From DASSFZ01 sp035292585 (GTDB taxonomy: Bacteria > Chloroflexota > Anaerolineae > Fen-1058): DNA of 64,000 nt. The translations under genes were made by a program, and so were the position numbers. This document shows positions 58,447 to 64,000 of this stretch, piece by piece (within the stretch, counting starts at the first letter, position 1; each line of letters starts with the position of its first letter). The notes below the pieces were generated by a model. The model did no database searches and was not told the origin of the DNA. It worked only from the letters and a program-made list of their open reading frames with translations. Where the stretch lies: assembly GCA_035292585.1 (NCBI GenBank), contig DATDPU010000120.1, forward strand, positions 1 to 64,000. The letters are read 5' to 3'.

Positions 58447-59790
58447 TTAATTCGTTGCCTCCTCCGCCTCCGTGATCGCCTCTTCAAAAATCTCCAGCGC
58501 CTCATCGACCAGTTGCCTGGGGATGTTGAGAGCCGGCGATAGACGAATCGTGCTCTGGCCGCACGGCAGCAGCAGCAGCCCCTGCTGGAAAGCGCGCTGC
58601 GTGATGTCTTCGCTGAGATCGTGCGCGGGTTCTTTCGTCTCTTGGTCCGATACAAACTCGATGCCGATCATCAAGCCCTTGCCGCGCACATCGCCGATGC
58701 TGGGATGGCGCGCCTGCATCTCGGCCAACGCAGCCAGGATGTACGCACCCATCTCCGCCGCGTGGGCCAGCAGGCCCTCGCGCTCGATCACGTCGATCGT
58801 CGCCAGCGCCGCCGCGCACGCGATGGGGTTGCCGCCGAAGGTGTTGCCGTGCGAACCGGGCCGCCACGTCATCACGCTCCTGCGCGCGATCATCGCGCCC
58901 AGCGGCATACCCGAGGCGATACCTTTGGCCGACAGCAGGATGTCCGGCTCGACAGCCCAATGCTCGATCGCCCACCATTTGCCGGTGCGGCCCATGCCCG
59001 ATTGGACTTCATCGGCGATCAGCAAGATGCCGTACTTGTCGCACAGCCGGCGCAGGCGCGGCAAGAAGCGCGACGTGGGCACGACGTAGCCGCCTTCGCC
59101 CTGGATCGGTTCGAGCAGGATCGCCGCCACTTCAGTTGGGGCCATCAAGTGCTGGAAGACGACGTTTTCGATGTAATCGACGATCGCATCGCCATAGTCC
59201 TGACCCGCGCGCAGGGCGAGAATCGGGCGATACGGGTAGCAGTATGGAACGTGCGTCACACCCGGCAGCGTCGGCCCGAAGCCTTTGCGTTGCGCGACTT
59301 TGCTGGCGGTGAACGCGAGCGAGCCGAGCGAGCGGCCGTGGAACGCGCCGAGGAAACCGATGAAGTTCGGGCGGCCGGTGTGATAACGCGCCAGCTTGAT
59401 CGCGGCCTCGACGGTTTCGGTGCCGGAGTTGGTGAAGAAAACCTGCGTCTCTTCGTGCATCGGCCGCAGGCCGTTGAGCTGCTCGGCCAGTTCGATTGTC
59501 TGCGGCGTGTAGAAGTCGGTCATCGCATATTGGATGAACCGCCCGGCTTGCCGCCGGATCGCCTCGACGACGGCCGGGTGTGAATGCCCGGTTGAAGTGA
59601 CGGCGATCGTGGCGTTCAGGTCGATGTAGCGCTTGCCATCGACGTCCCAGACTTCTGAGCCGCGCCCCTGCGCCATGACGAAGGGGTAACTGCGGGTGAG
59701 CGAGGGCGACATCACGGCCTGATCGCGATCGATCCATGCCTGGGAGACCAGGCCGGGAATGGTATTGACCTCACGGATGAGGGTAGCCAT
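58447..59790 (-). CDS. Class III PLP aminotransferase (4-aminobutyrate/acetylornithine type)
   Basis: A 447-residue fold-type I aminotransferase. The PLP Lys is in LLSAKGIASGMPLGAMI near residue 287. Others: VFFTNSGTETVEAAIKLARY, EPIQGEGGYVVP, LLIADEVQSGMGRTGK and SHGNTFGGNPIACAAALA. Members transfer an amino group from GABA, ornithine or similar amines to 2-oxoglutarate; substrate not determinable. AGGAGG lies five bases before the ATG. An unusual nested hairpin occupies the leader (59809-59886). Confidence 0.9.
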   Translation of the reverse strand: MATLIREVNTIPGLVSQAWIDRDQAVMSPSLTRSYPFVMAQGRGSEVWDVDGKRYIDLNATIAVTSTGHSHPAVVEAIRRQAGRFIQYAMTDFYTPQTIELAEQLNGLRPMHEETQVFFTNSGTETVEAAIKLARYHTGRPNFIGFLGAFHGRSLGSLAFTASKVAQRKGFGPTLPGVTHVPYCYPYRPILALRAGQDYGDAIVDYIENVVFQHLMAPTEVAAILLEPIQGEGGYVVPTSRFLPRLRRLCDKYGILLIADEVQSGMGRTGKWWAIEHWAVEPDILLSAKGIASGMPLGAMIARRSVMTWRPGSHGNTFGGNPIACAAALATIDVIEREGLLAHAAEMGAYILAALAEMQARHPSIGDVRGKGLMIGIEFVSDQETKEPAHDLSEDITQRAFQQGLLLLPCGQSTIRLSPALNIPRQLVDEALEIFEEAITEAEEATN

Positions 59791-59808
59791 GTGATCCTCC
59801 TGTGTCGA

Positions 59809-59886
59809 CGATCAACCGTTGTGTGAACGACTGACCCCGCCCCGTTGCACTGCGGGGCAGGTGAGTCGCTACGACAGGGTTGATCG
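59809..59886 (-). promoter_or_regulatory. Candidate structured leader RNA of the aminotransferase gene
   Basis: Three nested perfect stems: CGATCAACC/GGTTGATCG (59809-59817, 59878-59886), CGACT/AGTCG (59828-59832, 59864-59868) and GCCCCG/CGGGGC (59839-59844, 59853-59858). The outer arm ends 10 bases before the AGGAGG. It could be a cis-regulatory RNA or a palindromic repeat. It matches no riboswitch class I know. Confidence 0.45.
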
Positions 59887-59998
59887 CTTTTAATGCAGTG
59901 AACTCGAATCTCTGTGGGAGATCACGCTAGAAGCGAGGAGGCCACGTTCGCGTGCGTAACGTTCAGTGTATGGAATTGGGTCTAGGGAACGGCAAACG

Positions 59999-60022
59999 GG
60001 CCGCGAGGGGAAAGGCGCGGCC
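59999..60022 (-). terminator. Hairpin GGCCGCG/CGCGGCC downstream of the glycosyltransferase gene
   Basis: A perfect 7-bp stem 68 bases after the gene stop on the minus strand. No long U-tract. The rest of the gap 59887-60089 shows no feature. Confidence 0.35.
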
Positions 60023-60089
60023 TTACTCGTCGGCGGTGGACCACTTGACGCGGTCTAGATTAGGCTGAGGAACTAAGTGGAAGTGCATC

Positions 60090-62111
60090 TTACGGTGTAA
60101 CCACAATCTGTGTAATCTCGGCGGCATCTGCGCCATCCGCTACGGCCAGCCGGTCCGGGCCATCGTACAGCCCCACGACCAGGCGGTAATTTCCAGCGGG
60201 CAGCTGGGCAGGCAGGTGAATACTGAACTCGTTGCGCATCCGCGTACCGGCACTCCACAACGAGGTGGGGTATGAATCCGACCCGGCAATCCGATCGGCC
60301 TGAGCCGCAACTGCACCAGAGGCATCGACCAAGTGTGTGAAGACCTGGTAGTTGCGCACGATCGGCCCGCTTGATTCAAAGTATAGCCTGAAAAACAAGT
60401 CCTGACCAGTTCTAATTTCGTTTGAATCCATATCGTAGCCCACCAGCCGGATCGGATCGGCGAAGGCAATGTCCAGCGCGTGTTGCGGGCCGGGTTTGAA
60501 AATCGCCCCACGCACGTCGAACAAGAGCAAAGACATTTCGTGGAAGTTTTGCCCCACCTCAAGCCGTTTTGCCTGCGCGCGGAGTTCGTCCAGGACGATG
60601 CCGGTGGGGTCGGCCACAGCCTGCTGCCACAGGACTAGCCAGGCGCGCGGATGAGCCGCGGCGATCTCGGCCAACTGCGACACTGCGCGCGCGTCGAGCG
60701 GCGTTTGTGCCGCCGGCAGCAGGTCGGGTGGAAGCGGAATAACCCGGGCTGGGCCATCATAGTAGAACTCGAACAGCGGCGCTTGATGTCCGCCGACGAG
60801 CAGGATCGCATCGCCCGGCGCGTCGTTCGCGTCGATGTAGGCGGCGACGGAGCGGGCATCGGGCCGCGCGACGGGCGGGTCGAAATAGATCTGCGCGGTG
60901 ACGAGCAGATCGACGAGAGGAATCAGCAACATTGGCAGCAGTGCGAAGACGGCAAGCAGCCGATTGCGGAAACGCAGCAGCGTATCGACGCCCAGCGCGG
61001 CGAGCGTGACGAAGGCTGGCAGCGAGGTCAGCAAATAGCGCGGCGCGAACTTCGGTTTTTCCCAGGCCAGGATCGACATGAGCAGGAGAGGGACGAGGAG
61101 AAGTGTGATGAGAATGAAATTGGAGTGTGTAGGAGGCATCTCCTGATGCCGACCTGTTTCCTGATGCCGACCTGTCTCCTGATGCCGACCCATTTCCACC
61201 TGCCGAGGTTTACTGAAGTTTGGGAGTAAGGGCGTGATTGCTCCCAACACGACGAGAGCCAGCCATAGCGAGCTGGTCGGCGGCGGCTGGGCGGGCACTA
61301 CCAAATGCGGAAAATCGCCGCCGGCGAAGGCGCGCCAGGTCTCCAACACGACCGTGTCCCACGTCACGCGGCCCGGAAAATAGGTGGCGTTGGAGGCAGC
61401 CTGCGCCAGCGCGTTCGGCAGCCAGGGCAGGAAGAGGATGGCGACAGCAGCTTGGGCGAGCAACCAGCGCACAGGCTGGTGAGTTTGTTGGATAGTTGGT
61501 TGGCTGGACAGTTGGTTGCGCAGCCAGTTCAGCGCAAACGCCAGATTGATCGCGACGAGGGGGAATACGGCGAAGTAATGCGTATACAGCGCGGCAACCG
61601 ATGCCAAAATATACGTCGCCCATACTCGCTGGCGCCAATCGCCATTGACTAATCTCAAATACGCGAGCACAGCGATCAGCACCAGCGCGACTAACAACGA
61701 GTACCCGCGCGCTTCCTGCGCGTACCACACGGCCATGGGCGCGATCGCCAACAGGATGGCGCCGATCGCGCCGACGCGCGGGCCGCCTAGTTTCCGCCCC
61801 AGCGCATAGACCAGCGCGCCGATCAGCGCGCCGAAGCAGACCGAGACGAAGCGGATTGAGAATTCACTCGATCCGGTCACGCGCATCCAGAGGTTGAGCA
61901 GCAAGGCATGCAACGGCGGATGATCGGTGACGGCGCTCTGTGCAAGCGTGTCGGGCAGCGGCAGCGCAGCCAGGTGGACGCTTAAGCTTTCGTCGTACCA
62001 CAGCGATTGAGCGTCGAGCCGGTAGACACGCAACAAAAAGGCAAGCAGGAGAATGAACAGTGCGGCGGAGCTGAGGCGCTGACGGTGCATAGCTGATTTG
62101 CGGTCACGCAT
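60090..62111 (-). CDS. GT39-like polytopic membrane glycosyltransferase
   Basis: A 673-residue protein with 10 or more membrane helices in its first two thirds (LFILLLAFLLRVYRLDAQ, IGALVYALG, IGAILLAIAPMAVWY and onwards). The catalytic acidic pair is in WYDESLSVHLA and TDHPPLHALLLNLW has the DHPP motif, as in PMT/ArnT-type GT39 enzymes. The C-terminal 200 residues look extracytoplasmic (beta-rich). It would transfer a sugar from a polyprenyl-phosphate donor to a protein or lipid. Repeat inserts at 61131-61200 (GRHQET units) and 61476-61515 (SSQPTIQQTHQP) are in frame. ATG 62111 gives the normal N-terminal helix. Confidence 0.85.
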   Translation of the reverse strand: MRDRKSAMHRQRLSSAALFILLLAFLLRVYRLDAQSLWYDESLSVHLAALPLPDTLAQSAVTDHPPLHALLLNLWMRVTGSSEFSIRFVSVCFGALIGALVYALGRKLGGPRVGAIGAILLAIAPMAVWYAQEARGYSLLVALVLIAVLAYLRLVNGDWRQRVWATYILASVAALYTHYFAVFPLVAINLAFALNWLRNQLSSQPTIQQTHQPVRWLLAQAAVAILFLPWLPNALAQAASNATYFPGRVTWDTVVLETWRAFAGGDFPHLVVPAQPPPTSSLWLALVVLGAITPLLPNFSKPRQVEMGRHQETGRHQETGRHQEMPPTHSNFILITLLLVPLLLMSILAWEKPKFAPRYLLTSLPAFVTLAALGVDTLLRFRNRLLAVFALLPMLLIPLVDLLVTAQIYFDPPVARPDARSVAAYIDANDAPGDAILLVGGHQAPLFEFYYDGPARVIPLPPDLLPAAQTPLDARAVSQLAEIAAAHPRAWLVLWQQAVADPTGIVLDELRAQAKRLEVGQNFHEMSLLLFDVRGAIFKPGPQHALDIAFADPIRLVGYDMDSNEIRTGQDLFFRLYFESSGPIVRNYQVFTHLVDASGAVAAQADRIAGSDSYPTSLWSAGTRMRNEFSIHLPAQLPAGNYRLVVGLYDGPDRLAVADGADAAEITQIVVTP
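61131..61200 (-). repeat. In-frame 18-bp tandem repeat in the glycosyltransferase gene
   Basis: Three units of CCTGATGCCGACCTGTTT/TCT encode GRHQET. The array starts with GTAGGAGGCATCTCC, the same palindromic piece as at 43869-43881. It lies in a loop between two membrane segments. Confidence 0.7.
61476..61515 (-). repeat. In-frame TTGGTTGG repeat in the glycosyltransferase gene
   Basis: GTTGGATAGTTGGTTGGCTGG encodes QPTIQQTHQ. It is related to 7822-7866 and 17908-17941. Confidence 0.55.
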
Positions 62112-62121
62112 GTTGGCGCCG

Positions 62122-62149
62122 AGTATAGCATGAAGTGAAAAAGTCTTAA
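62122..62149 (-). promoter_or_regulatory. Candidate promoter of the glycosyltransferase gene
   Basis: TTAAGA (62144-62149) and TATACT (62122-62127) on the minus strand with a 16-base spacer. The ATG is 10 bases after the -10, so the mRNA leader would be very short. Confidence 0.5.
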
Positions 62150-62230
62150 CGCTGTTCAAGCAAGACGCACCAACTCATTTCAAAATCTAACTCTAACCAA
62201 TTCTAACACCCGACTCCTCACACTCCACAC

Positions 62231-62733
62231 TATAATGCACTCAGACCTTGCAATAGTTGGCTCGCAGTACGGGGATGAGCGCGACTGCAAGGGAGCGCGC
62301 ACGGAAGGGAGGCCGGCGCGCCAACCCCCACTAACACCACTTCCTTAAGCGTCACACCACTACATGGCAGTCACCGTACATCGAAGGTAGCGGAACGCCC
62401 ACATTCTTCGGCGTTTCTGTCGGCGTTCATCTTGAGAGACCATACAGGCGAGTTTTACACAGCGTCCTATCCGGTAAGGATGGCTGCGCTGCCCGCTCAT
62501 CGGTTCTGGGCATTAGACCGGCAGCCGCGAGTGCGTTTCATTCCCACTGCAATCACCCAACTCACGGAGGTGCTATGACCTGATAAAAGTATCGCTGTTG
62601 CGGGGATAAGGTTGGATGCCACACCTGCTCGTAGAGATCAGGCCAATTCTCGGCAGAAACCGTTCAGCCACTCTTACGCGTGTGTCCTGAGGGACCGCTC
62701 GCAAGACGAGCCATCGAAGAGGAGGAAAGTCCA
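62231..62733 (+). other. Promoter-like -10 and ~490-base structured leader of the BNR protein
   Basis: TATAAT at 62231-62236 would start a transcript near 62243, about 490 bases before the ATG at 62734. No convincing ORF exists inside. Hairpins include GGCGCGCC-flanked GCGCGCACGG, TCCTATCCGGTAAGGA, GCCCGCTCATCGGTTCTGGGC and GCTCGCAAGACGAGC just before the ribosome-binding site. It could be a cis-regulatory RNA or an independent small RNA. It matches no class I know. Confidence 0.45.
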
Positions 62734-64000
62734 ATGAAACCCACGTCCAAGGCGTGGCGAGTCACGACTGTGCTGATATTACTCGCGCTGCTTGCCGCCC
62801 TCGTCATCCCCAATGTTAGCGCGATGCCACTGGATGGGGTGGTGCAAAGCCCGGCCCAACAAGCGCCCGAGGAAAAAGTCGGGCCGGAGCCTTCCGGTAT
62901 TTATGACTTGCGAGATGCCGATGCGGCGACCGGTGAGGGGATCGCCGGCCTCAATGCGGCGAATGCTTTCGGCGCTTCAGACTCTGACGGCGAGACCACC
63001 CTCACCGAGTGTCCCCAGGCCGGGCTGTCGCATACCGATCCACAGCCGCTGCGCGATCTGGATGAGGATCCGGTCGAGCACCTGAGCGACCTGGGCAACG
63101 ATCGGCGCGTCAATCCAGACTACAGCTGCTTCCCGCAGAACGAGACCAGCGTCGATGTCAACCCCAAACGACCGCGCAACATCGTAGTCGGAGCGAACGA
63201 CTATCGTCTCGGCACCGGCTCATCCGGCTTCTACGCCTCGACCGACGGCGGCCGCAGCTGGTACGATGGCATCATCCCGTTCCCGTCCGCGTCGCCTGCG
63301 CAGTCGCGCGGTGAGGGGTTTGTGATCTCCGGCGGCGATCCGGTGATCGCCTTCGATCGCGACGGCATCGTCTACTACTCGATGATCGCCTTCTTCCGGG
63401 GCGATGACACGAACGGCGTATTCGTCTCGCGCTCGACCAACGGCGGCTTCACCTGGAGCCGGGGGTGCGTGCCCATCGGCGCCACCGATGCGAGCGCGGT
63501 CTGCGGCGGCGTCGGCGACGTGCGCCAGGCGGGCGATGGGCGCGTGCAATACGACCCGGACAACGATTTGCTCCTCAACGGCAGCGTTCCGTTCAACGAT
63601 AAGGAATGGATGACGGCTGGCCCTCGCCCGACCGGGGTTAATCCCGTCTGCTTCGCCCCCGTTACCCGCACACCGACCGCCTGCAACCCGGACGTCGTCG
63701 GCGTCGATCGGCTCTACGTCACCTGGACGCGCTTCACCGCTATCGACAGCCAGATTTACCTGAGCTACTCAGATGACCAGGCCCGGTCGTGGTCGCCTCC
63801 GCAGGGGATCAGCGGCAGCGCGCCGTTCTGCGCCTTCGGCGCTACCCTGAATGCCTGCGACTCCAATCAGTTCTCCGTGCCGACCGTGAACCCGCGCACC
63901 GGCCATCTATACGTAGCCTTCGAGAATTTCAACACGCCCGACGAGAACCAGTATCTGGTGGTGCGCTCGACTGACGGCGGGATCACATTTACCGGCCCGT
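62734..64000 (+). CDS. Secreted BNR/Asp-box (sialidase-like) protein, 3' end beyond window
   Basis: Partial, at least 422 residues. The signal peptide is VTTVLILLALLAALVIPNVSA. The mature part has an acidic N-terminal region, then a beta-propeller with Asp boxes (STDGGRSW, STNGGFTW, SDDQARSW, STDGGITF). Such propellers occur in sialidases and photosystem-assembly or WD40/YVTN-type proteins; catalytic residues for sialidase are not clearly seen. The Shine-Dalgarno GGAGG precedes ATG 62734. The reading frame is open to the last base of the window. Confidence 0.82.
   Translation, partial: MKPTSKAWRVTTVLILLALLAALVIPNVSAMPLDGVVQSPAQQAPEEKVGPEPSGIYDLRDADAATGEGIAGLNAANAFGASDSDGETTLTECPQAGLSHTDPQPLRDLDEDPVEHLSDLGNDRRVNPDYSCFPQNETSVDVNPKRPRNIVVGANDYRLGTGSSGFYASTDGGRSWYDGIIPFPSASPAQSRGEGFVISGGDPVIAFDRDGIVYYSMIAFFRGDDTNGVFVSRSTNGGFTWSRGCVPIGATDASAVCGGVGDVRQAGDGRVQYDPDNDLLLNGSVPFNDKEWMTAGPRPTGVNPVCFAPVTRTPTACNPDVVGVDRLYVTWTRFTAIDSQIYLSYSDDQARSWSPPQGISGSAPFCAFGATLNACDSNQFSVPTVNPRTGHLYVAFENFNTPDENQYLVVRSTDGGITFTGP

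Noticed and set aside
62701..62740. GAGGAAAGTCC, a motif like that in RNase P RNA
   Set aside because: It is the ribosome-binding site of the BNR gene, and no other RNase P elements are found around it.

Overview
The window looks like a chromosomal segment of a Chloroflexota bacterium, closest in style to Anaerolineae or Caldilineae. This is inferred from gene style only: moderately high GC, Thr/Pro-rich linkers on lipoproteins, Uma2 proteins, paired DUF3352 proteins, a homocysteine methyltransferase fused to a methylenetetrahydrofolate reductase, and very many short palindromic repeats. No rRNA, tRNA, CRISPR array, transposase or phage gene was seen. Housekeeping genes (gyrA, mutS, radA, clpC, an rpsA-like gene, metH) argue against a plasmid or a large island.

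Layout. 0.2-2.4 kb: a NarL-type response regulator, a 47-residue membrane protein and a six-helix membrane protein. 2.4-11.4 kb (minus strand): a methionine/one-carbon block, read from its promoter leftwards. It has a promoter (11336-11363), a SAM-I riboswitch with terminator, cobalamin-dependent metH, a VapB/VapC-like pair whose operator covers the metH stop codon, an esterase, a PIG-L deacetylase, and the Hcy-methyltransferase/MTHFR fusion. 11.5-18.2 kb: two HAD phosphatases, a PBP1C-like peptidoglycan synthase, an S41 protease lipoprotein and a third homocysteine methyltransferase. 18.6-20.3 kb: a small stress-type cluster (two CsbD proteins, an Lmo0937-type peptide, a low-affinity iron permease-like protein). 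20.4-32 kb: a large secreted subtilase, an LppX-like lipoprotein, a DUF433 antitoxin with a decayed toxin, an MFS exporter and two tandem DUF3352 proteins. 32-49 kb: radA, an rRNA m5U methyltransferase, an FAD amine oxidase, clpC, the rpsA-like gene, an M20 peptidase, an esterase, two Uma2 genes, mutS, DUF971 and a ROK kinase. 49-59 kb: a membrane histidine kinase, an AlbA_2 protein, an MNT-HEPN fusion, gyrA, an ECF sigma/anti-sigma pair and a class III aminotransferase. 60-64 kb: a GT39-like membrane glycosyltransferase and, after a ~490-base leader, the start of a secreted BNR/sialidase-like protein that runs off the window.

The most unusual feature is the load of short palindromic repeats. 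They lie between genes, at gene 3' ends where they probably act as terminators, inside the P3 stem of the SAM riboswitch, and in frame inside at least six protein genes, three times in metH alone. One family has three full 131-133 bp MITE-like copies with 15-bp terminal inverted repeats. Its core recurs three more times with different ends. Rickettsial palindromic elements are the closest precedent I know. I do not know of a description for this lineage, and I could not search.

The metH region reads as one regulated unit. Low SAM should let transcription pass the riboswitch into metH. The fused MTHFR gene can supply methyl-folate and an alternative homocysteine methylation activity, and the third homocysteine methyltransferase lies 6 kb further upstream.
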